Source of the DNA: Endomychus coccineus
Lineage: Eukaryota; Arthropoda; Insecta; Coleoptera; Endomychidae
Length of the DNA: 64,000 nucleotides
Assembly (NCBI GenBank): GCA_958510875.1
Contig: OY294067.1
Coordinates: 192,765,322-192,829,321 of the forward strand
Reading direction: 5' to 3'
The translations under genes and the position numbers were made by a program. This document shows, piece by piece, positions 50,602 to 60,224 of this stretch; the first letter of the stretch is position 1; every line of letters starts with the position of its first letter. The notes under the pieces are model-generated. The model saw only the letters and a list, made by a program, of their open reading frames with translations, was not told where the DNA came from and did no database searches.

Positions 50602-51316
50602 GAAAAGAGTATCACGACCAAAACGGAAAATAACCAAAAAAATTAACAACGGTATTGGTAGTAGTAGTAGTAGTAGTAATAGTACAAAATGGATTAAAAC
50701 TAGCAATTCTGCCCGCCTGAACGCTTTAATTTCGACGTTGTATTCTCAATCGGACAATTCCAAGTTGAAAGCTATCTCGTTCGATCAGTCGAAACAGGAC
50801 GTCCGAAATGAAATCATAAAACAGACACATATGGTTCCTATAGCGAATTCCGGTGGACCGACTATACACGACGTACGACGTTATTACAACGTGTCGACGT
50901 TAGGTCGAGGAACTGACATATATCTGTTGACTGCGAAACACGCAACCAAGGGAACGACGACGACGACGAATCGTGAAGGGTCTCAACCGACAACCGCGTC
51001 CGTTTCTTTGATACAAAAACGACGACGACGGCTGTCTCGACCGAATAATCTCGGCAAAAAAACAACCAATAAAACGCTAATCAAGAAGAAAAAGAAACCG
51101 ATCGTGAATAGAACTTCTATCGCGAAAACGGTACGTCGACCCGGGCGACACACGAAGGTCGGTGCTGCCGGAGGAACGGTAATTCCGCGTAAAATAAACG
51201 GTATGTTCGCGTTAGAGGATGCGGAAAGACGTTCTACGAATACGACCGGCAACGGTGGATCTTTAAACAGAGAAAATTTACTGAAAAAGCGCATTCCGAC
51301 CACTATGTTATTGTAA
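50600..51316 (+). CDS. Basic Ser/Arg/Lys-rich protein, 238 aa
   Basis: ATG at 50600, overlapping by two bases the opposite-strand start (CATG). The protein is strongly basic, with runs such as KRRRRLSR and KKKKKP, low-complexity Thr/Ser, and no cysteine motif. This composition suits a DNA-condensing or nucleocapsid protein, comparable in role to the small basic core proteins of nuclear insect viruses, but homology is not visible. The ordered part is residues ~35-105. Confidence 0.65.
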   Translation: MKRVSRPKRKITKKINNGIGSSSSSSNSTKWIKTSNSARLNALISTLYSQSDNSKLKAISFDQSKQDVRNEIIKQTHMVPIANSGGPTIHDVRRYYNVSTLGRGTDIYLLTAKHATKGTTTTTNREGSQPTTASVSLIQKRRRRLSRPNNLGKKTTNKTLIKKKKKPIVNRTSIAKTVRRPGRHTKVGAAGGTVIPRKINGMFALEDAERRSTNTTGNGGSLNRENLLKKRIPTTMLL

Positions 51317-51420
51317 CTCTCGCTCGTACGCCCAAACGGTTCGTCGACGAACCTTTCACGTCATACAAATGTATCTCATGACACGGTCACACGTTGGATG
51401 TAATTGAATGAGTAAGTAAA

Positions 51421-51424
51421 TAAG
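51421..51424 (+). promoter_or_regulatory. TAAG motif before the 51431 gene
   Basis: TAAG six bases upstream of the ATG. The preceding bases also contain GTAAGTAAA. Confidence 0.4.
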
Positions 51425-51430
51425 ACGACG

Positions 51431-52423
51431 ATGCAGAATCAAAATCGACAGCGATCGCTCGACCCGATCGAGGAACCTGAACACGAGCAATATGAAAGAG
51501 TGAGTACACCTCTATTGACTGCCGAAGCGGCCGCGAATTTTATCCAATCATATCCTGACCCCGATGGCCTTACGATGTTTCTCTTCGATCACGGCGTTAG
51601 TGATCTTAATGCGTCACCTCTATCCGATATAGCAACACCGCCACCGTTCGATGAGGATCTTCTACACGATCAAACGACATCGTGTAATTCTTGGTTCGAA
51701 CACCAATATCACAATGCCAATAATGTACGATCGTCCCCATCACCAGTATCCTCACCGGTTTTCGTTCCGACACCAACGTCACAAGGGAAAGGAAAACAGT
51801 TAAATCCATCGATCGGGAAAGAAATACAACGAAACCCAGTGATGGAACAAATTTACAATATTCCGTCGAAGACGATCGATAATAATAATTCGCGGTCGGA
51901 AACTGATAGTGTAGCGACAAAAAAAATCAACATTATTAGTATCGGTAAAAAAGGAATTCCATCGAAAACGGCGAAGTTGCCTTCAAAGTCGTTGGCATCG
52001 AAAAGAGGTATATATGAAAATCCGTTACCGTCAACTTCGTCCACGGAGATTCTACCGTCGGTGAACGGTAAAAATATTAGAATCGGAAAGCGCAAAATTT
52101 ACAATAAAACGAAACAATCTCCCGTTGCGAACGATAAAAACGACGGGAAAAGAGCTGGAGATACGTCTAATTCCACGGTAAACGTGAAACAAATGAGGAC
52201 GATCTACCGCACGAATAATAGTGACGACAATAATAACAACGGAAACGTTGACGTTAACGACAACGACGACGCGGACGATGACGACAGTAATAATAATAAT
52301 AATGATAATATCGATAATAACAATCGTAAGAATAAAACACTCGTACGTCCGGCGAACGTCAGACGTGGTATACGATGGATGGAAACCGATCGTGGTGCTA
52401 ACAATAACGACGACGATGACGAA

Positions 52424-52457
<34 letters not shown>

Positions 52458-53269
52458 GCGATAAAGACGGCACGGACGGCGATGATAGCGATGATGAAGA
52501 TCCATTGATAAATTTCAAACGTATTCCACCGAAACGCAGGCATCGTCAATTAGAAACGGATAATGTTAATCCGAGAAGACCGCCCGCGAAAGGTGGTTTC
52601 GGTACGCAGAAAATGGGCCGATCTCGTAATATCGACTATTTGAACAGCGAAAATCGTAAAAAGTTGCTCAATGGCATATGTACCGATACGAAAGGACGGT
52701 GGGTCAAGTGCAAAAATCTAATACCAAAATATAATTTCAAAGACGTGCATCAATCGAAATGGCTGACACCCAGTCATATATGTGCTTTGGAAATCACACT
52801 GGCCATGCTGGAAAATTGTACGAAACACACCGTGCGTCAGTTCGTTTATTCCGTAACCAATTTCCTGTCGACGAACGATAATTATAATACCGTAGCACCG
52901 ATACCGCTGAGTCGTTGTATAAGTCATCTCGTGTATGCTTTGCAACATTTCGACGTATGCACGGGAACGCACGATTTCGTTGACGTATTATGCGAATGTT
53001 ACGGTGATGATAATAATAGAAAATTGTTGAAGAAACATCTCAAATCATTCATCAAAGTTAACGATCCTCCGGTGTACGTTTTGGCAGATATCAAAGAAAA
53101 GCTCCGCGAAATTGTCGATCAATACAAATACGTTTACGACATTAACGCTTTCGTTCCCAATATCGCTGAAGATCGATCGCCCGTAGATTATGCTATGCGA
53201 TTGACGGGAGTGAAACCTACAAAATTGAACGAGCTAAGAACTCGCCTGTCAAACGGCAATTTCGACTAG
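51431..53269 (+). CDS. Unknown 612 aa protein with disordered centre
   Basis: ATG start. Residues 1-90 are moderately ordered. Residues ~95-380 are low complexity: Ser/Pro, Lys, then long Asn/Asp runs and a Gly run, all from triplet repeats. The C-terminal ~210 residues (from GFGTQKMGRSRNIDYL) are globular and look conserved: WVKCKNLIPKYNFKDVHQ, a Trp-Leu-Thr-Pro segment, and helical CISHLVYALQHFDVC, DVLCECYG. I do not recognise the domain. Flanked by the basic protein (same strand) and a small Cys-containing gene, within the PIF-0/PIF-2 block, so probably a structural or regulatory virus gene. Confidence 0.7.
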
Positions 53270-53326
53270 TACCGATCGGTCGTACGACGATACGTCAGGG
53301 TGGCCGTAGCACACAACTCATTCGAT

Positions 53327-53369
53327 ATGTCGTCGAATAACCAGACATCATCATCATCATCGTCGTCGT

Positions 53370-53401
<32 letters not shown>

Positions 53402-53720
53402 TCGTTCTGGTCATCGTTAGCATATACCAGAGATGTCGAGGATTACCTATTAGCAAACATCTCTACAGCCTTTTGCCCGTATTGTCTTCAATATTTTTGT
53501 TACTGTGAAACGTCCATAAATTTTCATCGATTCTTGACTATGCTATATTTCAAGAAATATTCAGGCCGGAACGAATCGAACACGAACGTCGCACTCGTCG
53601 TCGTCAACGGTGGTGATGCCGTATCAGAAGCCGATCAAAAAAAAATGTTGTTCGCAGACGAAGAGATGTTTTTGTCCGACGAAGAATCCGATCGGTCAAA
53701 TCTGTCGAACCAATCGACGT

Positions 53721-53765
<45 letters not shown>

Positions 53766-53791
53766 AAGCGGATAAAACAAGTAACCTATAG
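53327..53791 (+). CDS. Unknown 154 aa Cys-containing protein
   Basis: The frame opens at GTG 53300; the first ATG is 53327. Poly-Ser and poly-Ala (TCG/GCA repeats) fill residues 7-25. A compact FCPYCLQYFCYC motif (CxxC...CxC) lies near residue 50, and a poly-Thr tail comes from an ACG repeat. The middle part (TSINFHRFLTMLYFKKY) is the only other ordered segment. A small zinc-binding or disulphide protein; family unknown. Confidence 0.55.
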
Positions 53792-53847
53792 TAATTGAAT
53801 GTATTTCACGTATAATTCGAATAAAAATGTTAGAAAATATTGCGATT

Positions 53848-54318
53848 TATTTTAACCCGTTTACAGCTAACGTGGCCATCACGAGATACGAATTCTATCA
53901 TTACCGCGAGAAATATACGACAGCACATTCAAAAACATATTATATGACTGTCATGACATACAAATTTCACCCTTATTCGATTAACAGTTTCATTTCTAGA
54001 ATCGTTCGATGAAGATCTCGAACGACAAAGTTTGTTCCTCACAAAATATTTCACAATTTAATTTCTCAAATGAGAACTACGTGCTGAAATAGGAACGATC
54101 GGTACGTTAGCAACTCAATCTTTTCTATCGACGTGTAATAAAGTTATGTATCGTTGAAATCGTCAGCCGATAAATTTTATTTGTTAGTGGGTATGCTCGA
54201 TTCCATTTCGTGCGTGCAAAATACGTTCGGAACGAGGAACGATCAAAACGGTACCGCCCACCACTATCGAGGGTATAAGTACGGCTGCGGTACACATATC
54301 AATTCAGTTTTATCCGAC
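53848..54318 (+). mobile_element. Solo Fanzor right end followed by Fanzor copy 3 left flank
   Basis: 53850-53895 reads like the Fanzor right end (GCTAACGTGGCCATCACGAG ATACGAATT) but no ORF is attached. A second partial core (CATACAAATTTCACCC) lies at about 53957-53972. From about 54050 the sequence matches the 5' flanks of Fanzor copies 1 and 2 up to the ATG at 54319. A TTG-initiated extension of the ORF back to 54154 falls in this flank and is unlikely to be translated. Confidence 0.6.
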
Positions 54319-56295
54319 ATGCCGTGTAAGACATGTGGTGGATTAGACCACAGTCGCGTTTCTTCGGCCAAATGTGCAAATCGAATATTGAAGCAAAAAC
54401 ATAGATTCAGCACAGTGAATACTTGCACCGAGACGTTCACGATAAAACGCGGTTTTCGTAAGTTTTGCCGACGTCCAGAGTTACGACAGCGAATCGAGGA
54501 TGACGTTTTGGAAATTTCTCAACTGACCATCGAAGCATCGTTCTACGTCAGTTTTCATTATACAAAATTGTTACATCGTAACGAATTTCCGATCGGACAG
54601 TTTTCCATCAGTCACCTACAAGATTTCTATTACCATCTCCAGGGCAAACGACAAAAGAAAGAACGCGTTGCGTTGGACGAAGAATATTTCGCTATGCGGC
54701 CAGATAAAACGTTATTATACGACGGCCGATTTCGATCCCACCTGATTAAGTCGTGTGCCAAGCAACACGAAACCAATATGAAAAATTGCATCACGGTCCA
54801 TTTTTACGATCGACTCGTTCGATATTTCTATGAAAAATACAAGAAAGAGTGTGATCGAAAACGCTACGAATGGAAGACGATAGTTTACGACGAATTGTTC
54901 GCCTTCGTGCCACGTCACGTCGCCCACAGCCAAGAAGTTGCAGAATTTTTAAAAGATTTCCATTTCGACTATCACAAAAAATTCATCAATATAGAAAATG
55001 ACTGGTGGAGTTTGGTACCGATCACTTTCGAATTGGGACGATGGTTCGAAGAGAGAAAGTTGAAATCCTTCTCGGCGTTTCCTGTATTTCCGTCTGGTCG
55101 AAAACATTTACTTTATAACGCTATGGCTTTGAACGAATTATTGAGTAGTGTAAAATTGCTGCCGGACAAAACTACTGCTCCCGAGTTTAGGAATGAAACT
55201 CCAAAATATTGGTGGCAATATTTCGATCTATCTCACTCAGTTTACGGCAAATTTGACGATACAACTATGCACATCGAGCCCCACAAGCAGCGGACGTCTT
55301 TCGCCATGAGTTTTTCCACCAACGGAATCGATTGTTCCATCATGATGAATAGATATGGGCGATCCACAATTCAACAACCGCAGAAAAAGAAGCGAAAGAA
55401 GACGAACATAAAACCCGAGACTACAGTGGTTAATTCCAACTTCACTAAATATTTGGGAATCGATCCGGGGGTCGTTAACTATATCGGTGCTTGCTATATC
55501 GATAAGGAAACTCGAACAGAAACCAATTTCGTGTTAAAATCGGCCACGTTCAAGGAACATTTCTGTAAAGAACGTGCTCGACGACGTAAACGGAAAAAAA
55601 TGGCCGGAATCTTTGAAAAACGCCTGCTTGAATATCGCGAAAGTATAAACATAGAGAAAAAATTAATTGTTTCGCCGAAATGTGGTTCTAATTTCAACTC
55701 TCACGTGGAGTACATTTTGTATAGACTGAATTTCTTAGCGTCTAGTCGCGAAATTTACGCTACGCGGAAATATACGCGCTTGGACTGGGACTCGTACATT
55801 TCACGTCGTAAAGCAGAGGATAAGGTGGTGAATCAGTTATTGCCCGCCAAAGATGATGATGATGATGATTCCGTGTTGGTTTGTTTTGGAGATGGAACAC
55901 TGGAAAAAAATTTCAGTTATGGCAAAAATAAAAAACCCGCCGTCGAAATGCTCAAACGAGCGTTTCATCGTCGACGCGATAAATGTCAGATTATATGTGT
56001 TGATGAATATTTGACCACTCAATCTTGCTCGAAATGTTTCGGTAAAATGCATTTGCCACCCAAAAACACGACCGTAAATAGAGACGATACGAAGCGACGA
56101 CGATGTCACGATCATAGATTTCAAATTTGCCAAAAATGTAAAATCACGTGGAATCGTGACGTCAATGCTGCGCGTAACATAATTTTGGTTGGTTTGGAGT
56201 TAATCGATTATCGTTATAAAACGCCAGATGAATCTGTTCGTCTGGCGGAATTTCAAAATTATGTTCCGCATAAAGGTGAAATTCGTATCTCATGA
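54319..56295 (+). CDS. Fanzor (RNA-guided TnpB-like nuclease), intact copy 3
   Basis: 658 aa from the ATG at 54319. N-terminal zinc knuckle C-x2-C-GG-x2-H-x5-S-x2-C (residues 3-19), a long helical recognition region (60-370), a basic linker (QKKKRKKTN), then RuvC-I GIDPGVVNY (Asp). The VDEYLTTQSCSKC block carries the Glu of the rearranged Fanzor active site next to the first zinc pair; the second pair is CQKC, followed by RuvC-III NRDVNAARN (Asp). All catalytic positions are present, unlike copies 1 and 2. Fanzors use an RNA transcribed from the element's right end as guide; the right end after the stop (56295-56330) is conserved with the other copies. It has landed against a truncated virus-family gene (56318-56650). 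Confidence 0.92.
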   Translation: MPCKTCGGLDHSRVSSAKCANRILKQKHRFSTVNTCTETFTIKRGFRKFCRRPELRQRIEDDVLEISQLTIEASFYVSFHYTKLLHRNEFPIGQFSISHLQDFYYHLQGKRQKKERVALDEEYFAMRPDKTLLYDGRFRSHLIKSCAKQHETNMKNCITVHFYDRLVRYFYEKYKKECDRKRYEWKTIVYDELFAFVPRHVAHSQEVAEFLKDFHFDYHKKFINIENDWWSLVPITFELGRWFEERKLKSFSAFPVFPSGRKHLLYNAMALNELLSSVKLLPDKTTAPEFRNETPKYWWQYFDLSHSVYGKFDDTTMHIEPHKQRTSFAMSFSTNGIDCSIMMNRYGRSTIQQPQKKKRKKTNIKPETTVVNSNFTKYLGIDPGVVNYIGACYIDKETRTETNFVLKSATFKEHFCKERARRRKRKKMAGIFEKRLLEYRESINIEKKLIVSPKCGSNFNSHVEYILYRLNFLASSREIYATRKYTRLDWDSYISRRKAEDKVVNQLLPAKDDDDDDSVLVCFGDGTLEKNFSYGKNKKPAVEMLKRAFHRRRDKCQIICVDEYLTTQSCSKCFGKMHLPPKNTTVNRDDTKRRRCHDHRFQICQKCKITWNRDVNAARNIILVGLELIDYRYKTPDESVRLAEFQNYVPHKGEIRIS

Positions 56296-56317
56296 CGGCC
56301 AGGTTAGCTGTGAATGG

Positions 56318-56650
56318 GATAATTCCCACATTGGACATATTCATGTGTTTTTGATATCGAAAACATGGACAGGAAGATTCTTCCAATTTGTTGATGACTA
56401 CTCGAAACAGACAGAATCTTCAAAGCGTTGCGTTACGTTAAAAAGACTGGCATTGCGAAGTATGTTGAAAACGCAGCGTCAAATGTCCAATTTTTATGAT
56501 TACATCGATAGAATTGCGCTAGATAAAGATTCGCAAGACTTCTATAATAGGTACGAAATTGTGAAGTATGACTTGGTCGAAACGCTAGTAGAGTGGATAA
56601 AATGTCCGTTATATCGATTGACGTTTCGAAATTTCCATTATATAAATTAG
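56318..56650 (+). pseudogene. 3' fragment of the 439/445 aa multigene family
   Basis: Matches the C-terminal ~105 residues of 56839-58176: HIHVFL, a FFQFVDDYSKQTESS-like stretch, CVTLKRLALRSMLKTQRQ, DYIDRIALDKDSQDFYNRYE, IVKYDL. The 5' part is absent and the fragment begins immediately after the Fanzor right end, so the element or a rearrangement removed the front. Confidence 0.75.
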
Positions 56651-56838
56651 CGTTTCGAATAAAATATTAACAATCGTAGCGTGGTTTTTTATTTTTGAAC
56701 TATAGTCTGTGGTATCTCCATTTGGCGACCATTTTCTCTTCGATGTTGGGAATGGTGGGGATTATCAGACAATAAAACGGAGGATAAACGCGAAGTGTTT
56801 CTACATTGTGGTGGTTCTTACTAGAATTCACGTCAGAC

Positions 56839-58176
56839 ATGCGAGCGTCGTCTCTATCGTCTACGATGAAAGAACGCGAGAAACGTAAAAATTATATGAG
56901 AAAATGTGCGTATCTTCCGATGAACATGGTGCCGAACCATGTGAAAGAACAAATTACGTTCTTACGACAACATATCAAAAAAATTTCCTATATACATTTG
57001 AAGAATCGTGCAAGAAAAGTGTATTCCTTGATGGAGATTCCATTTGACCTTGCCGATATGTATGCTTCCTCGTGGAAGTTACGCTCATCAGTGACAAATT
57101 CTCCACGGCGACTGTTATCGTTATCGACGTCGTCAACATCTGGATCCTCCCCCTTGACAGTGACGAGAAGCAAAACAAGAAAAGATTTGACGAAATTAAC
57201 GAGGAGAAAAATTATCCATACACTAATCGACGTTTGTTTGTGTTATCATCGAACAACGATCATTTACGCTTTGTTGATTCGATCGTGTACAGATGGACAC
57301 GCCTTATTACCCACGTTACTACAATGTGAAGATCGATTCGATATCGTTGTAATGTGTGTGAAACGCATGTTTTCCGAGGCAAAATATTACAGAATTTCCC
57401 TGGAGCATCTGCTAGATTTTCTGTCCAAATTGAATGCTGAACATTTCCTAACAGATTCACATCGCCTTCAGAAATTGATCATGACATTCGTACAATTTTG
57501 TGCAGCCGATCATACGAAAACCAAATTCGACATGAATCCGATCTATAGAAAAATTGCTACCATCGCTGTTATATCGTTGTTGTCGAAAAATTACACCGAT
57601 AATGTACAATCGAGAGCAGAAGATGTCGTCTTTTTGAACGCGTTGAAAGTTCTATGTTATCGTCGTAACCTGTGTTCCATTTTTGTGGCGATTTCGACGC
57701 TTTTCCCGTTTCTGTCAAGTCCCCACACACTGATCGAATCTCTACTATTTCCCATAGTTGGTTCGGAAGATGATTACAAAAAAGGAAAACATTTTTTCAA
57801 TTCGTACATTAGACATATACATGAGTTCCTAATGTCACGAACACACACTGAACATTTTTTCAATTTTGTCACTGACTACTCGATACAAACAGAATCGTCG
57901 ACAGGTGGTGTTACATTGAAAAAACTGGCAATGCGAAGTATTTTGAAAACTCAACGTCAAACGTCTAATTTTTGGAACTTTTATATTAATAAAATTGCGC
58001 TAGACAAAGAATCACAAGATTTTTACAATCGTTACGAAATTGTAAAATACGACCTAATTAAAACGTTGGTTTCCTCGATAAAACGGTTTAAATATAATAT
58101 GAATCGGTTCAACGAGTCAAAAAGTGAGGAGGCGTATATTTTCCGTTTTGGATGTTGGCGTACTGTGAATGACTAA
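56839..58176 (+). CDS. Multigene family member 2, unknown 445 aa protein
   Basis: First ATG 56839 (the frame opens at TTG 56806). Homologous throughout to 37391-38710; shared CAADHTKTKFD, YRKIATIAVI, CSIFVAIS and FYNRYEIVKYDL stretches. Helical, soluble, basic at the N terminus (KEREKRKNYMRK). A residual third copy lies immediately upstream (56318-56650), showing tandem duplication here. Function not recognised. Its ~15-residue tail after the KYDL motif differs from member 1. Confidence 0.7.
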   Translation: MRASSLSSTMKEREKRKNYMRKCAYLPMNMVPNHVKEQITFLRQHIKKISYIHLKNRARKVYSLMEIPFDLADMYASSWKLRSSVTNSPRRLLSLSTSSTSGSSPLTVTRSKTRKDLTKLTRRKIIHTLIDVCLCYHRTTIIYALLIRSCTDGHALLPTLLQCEDRFDIVVMCVKRMFSEAKYYRISLEHLLDFLSKLNAEHFLTDSHRLQKLIMTFVQFCAADHTKTKFDMNPIYRKIATIAVISLLSKNYTDNVQSRAEDVVFLNALKVLCYRRNLCSIFVAISTLFPFLSSPHTLIESLLFPIVGSEDDYKKGKHFFNSYIRHIHEFLMSRTHTEHFFNFVTDYSIQTESSTGGVTLKKLAMRSILKTQRQTSNFWNFYINKIALDKESQDFYNRYEIVKYDLIKTLVSSIKRFKYNMNRFNESKSEEAYIFRFGCWRTVND

Positions 58177-58239
58177 AATATCGACAATTGTGATACAGTT
58201 TTTATTTTCGAATCGAAACATACAAAAATTTAATAAAAA

Positions 58240-58911
58240 TTACATATATCCAGTTGACGACCATTTTCTTTTTAAACCTCCATTTGTACCCGACACTGGT
58301 CCTGGCAAATCGAACGGAACTTGTCGAGTTTGGTCATAGAAAGCTTTCCGTTCTTTCAGATATCGTCTCAACGACTGAAAGGTTGGCAATGGCGTTCGGT
58401 CGTTAGGCGCGTCCGTGAACGCTACTTGCTCGATCCCGAATTGTTCGTCTGATTCAGGCATGGTATATGAATACATATTCCCAACTGTCGTTTGTGGATA
58501 ACGCGTAGTCGATTCAAATTGCATCATTCGATGATCATCACCACGTTGTTCGAATGGTTGTAATTGCGTCATTTGATGATCATCACCACGTCGTTCGAAT
58601 GGTTGACGTTCACTCGGATCATAATCGATGGGTGGTCTGCGAACATCGAAATTCATCGGGACGGCGTTCCAGTTGAACGGTATCGCTTGGTCGAAAAAGG
58701 GAAATGTGTAGTACGGCGGTCGATGATATATCATCGCTTGTTGTTGCGATGCGAACAATCCCGGTCCAACAGCAACGGTCGTTGTTACCAACGCAGAAAC
58801 ATTCACGATGGGTCGAGTCATCACATGGAATTGTCCACACCGATCATATCGTTCGCACGAATTCGTTCGATAACAATAATTGCCATCGCCACATCCACCA
58901 CATGGGAACAT
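58240..58911 (-). CDS. Unknown 223 aa protein with Cys-rich N terminus
   Basis: ATG start. The N terminus MFPCGGCGDGNYCYRTNSC and following C..C pairs make a compact Cys cluster (six Cys in 25 residues), then a Pro/Tyr/Phe-rich region. A short duplicated segment follows: QPFERRGDDHQMTQL and QPFEQRGDDHRMMQF. The C terminus is basic (LKRKWSS). Divergent from the 59142 gene over a 230-base spacer with a CGCGCG run. No family recognised. Confidence 0.6.
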   Translation of the reverse strand: MFPCGGCGDGNYCYRTNSCERYDRCGQFHVMTRPIVNVSALVTTTVAVGPGLFASQQQAMIYHRPPYYTFPFFDQAIPFNWNAVPMNFDVRRPPIDYDPSERQPFERRGDDHQMTQLQPFEQRGDDHRMMQFESTTRYPQTTVGNMYSYTMPESDEQFGIEQVAFTDAPNDRTPLPTFQSLRRYLKERKAFYDQTRQVPFDLPGPVSGTNGGLKRKWSSTGYM

Positions 58912-59120
58912 AACGACGGATAAGTTGTCAATGAGATTGTGACGCGCGCGCGTATCCTATATGTACTCACACTCTCCACGCGTACGGCGCCGTTTTGTAG
59001 ACGCGGTCGAAAGCGATCGGTAAATACCATTTGTCGTAGATATGTACATAACAACGCGCACGTAATAGCTCCCACGTCCGATCGTCGCAAATGGTGATCG
59101 AACTTGACTTCATCTCTTAG

Positions 59121-59124
59121 TAAG
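59121..59124 (+). promoter_or_regulatory. TAAG motif before the 59142 gene
   Basis: TAAG 17 bases upstream of the ATG. Confidence 0.35.
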
Positions 59125-59141
59125 GAATCACTATTAGTATT

Positions 59142-59939
59142 ATGCCATTCTTTTCCAACGATCGCTTACCGATCGGATACGAGTTTTCCACGTTTCAAGA
59201 ATTATTTTTATTATTACATCGATACACACTCACACCGATATATAGTTACGAACGACACTTGAAATGGCACGCGATCGGTCTCACCCTGGAATTATTCAGA
59301 CGTCACAACGAAGATTCGTCACGACAATTGAGCGGCCAACACGGATCGCGCGTCGATAAGCACTTCAGACAGTCACGTAACGTACTGCTGTCGTGGTTAG
59401 TTTATATTTTAGGAAAGCTAGATCGTACCGATTTGGAATTTGAAATAGGATTGTGCGATATCGTTTGTTACGAAATTAGTAACATAAAGGTGGACAGAAC
59501 GTTAATCGATGCAACGTCGTTGGGACCGCAAACGCTTCCAATCAGTCGCTTGCGTGTAATAACACCGTCGTCGATGGTGATGTCTGAGATGAAGGAAGAT
59601 CTGTTAAAGCCCGTACCACTTAACCAATCTTTCCGTAAAATTGAAAGAAAACCACCGAAAGCCGGTAAATTATCGACGACGGAAAATATAGGACTGGAAG
59701 AACGTCGGAAAGGTTTCGATACACAAAAAGAAATGAAATACGTCAGACTTTTTCTAGCATACTTATCGAAGGACGAACAGTTAACACAATTCAAAGAGGC
59801 AATTCAAGATTGTCACAAAATATTGAGCTATCGAAATATGTTTAATATTTCGTTTCCGCTATCGGACAAACACATCGATCAACTTTTATTGCAGGCATCT
59901 AAATCAGTATCAAATCTTACGAAGCAATATATCGAATAA
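59142..59939 (+). CDS. Unknown 265 aa protein
   Basis: ATG start. Helical first 120 residues (FQELFLLLHRYTL, RNVLLSWLVYILGKL, DIVCYEISNI), then a basic linker (RKIERKPPKAGK) and a helical C terminus. No cysteine motif, signal or membrane segment. Codon use and CG content match the virus-type genes. It is the last gene before array 4 and the inverted S module. Function unknown. The spacer 59940-60224 holds nothing recognisable. Confidence 0.65.
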   Translation: MPFFSNDRLPIGYEFSTFQELFLLLHRYTLTPIYSYERHLKWHAIGLTLELFRRHNEDSSRQLSGQHGSRVDKHFRQSRNVLLSWLVYILGKLDRTDLEFEIGLCDIVCYEISNIKVDRTLIDATSLGPQTLPISRLRVITPSSMVMSEMKEDLLKPVPLNQSFRKIERKPPKAGKLSTTENIGLEERRKGFDTQKEMKYVRLFLAYLSKDEQLTQFKEAIQDCHKILSYRNMFNISFPLSDKHIDQLLLQASKSVSNLTKQYIE

Positions 59940-60224
59940 AGCTGACACAAACAAGATTCAAGAGAAAATCGGAACGAAACAAGTTTTTTCATTCAGGCTG
60001 TAATTTTTGTTTGCCAAATAAAACTTTTTCTAAAATAAAACTGTAGAATAATTCGCGGCGAAGAGAAGAACTCGATCGTCCAACTTTTGACGATCTGTAA
60101 TTTTGCTGCCAAACGAATCGTAGTCAACGTATCGGTTATTTCTCGTTTTGATGAGCAGAATTTGTCGATCAAACTTTCTCGGCCTGGGATCTCTATCGTC
60201 GAAAGAACCTCCAAACTTATAAGT

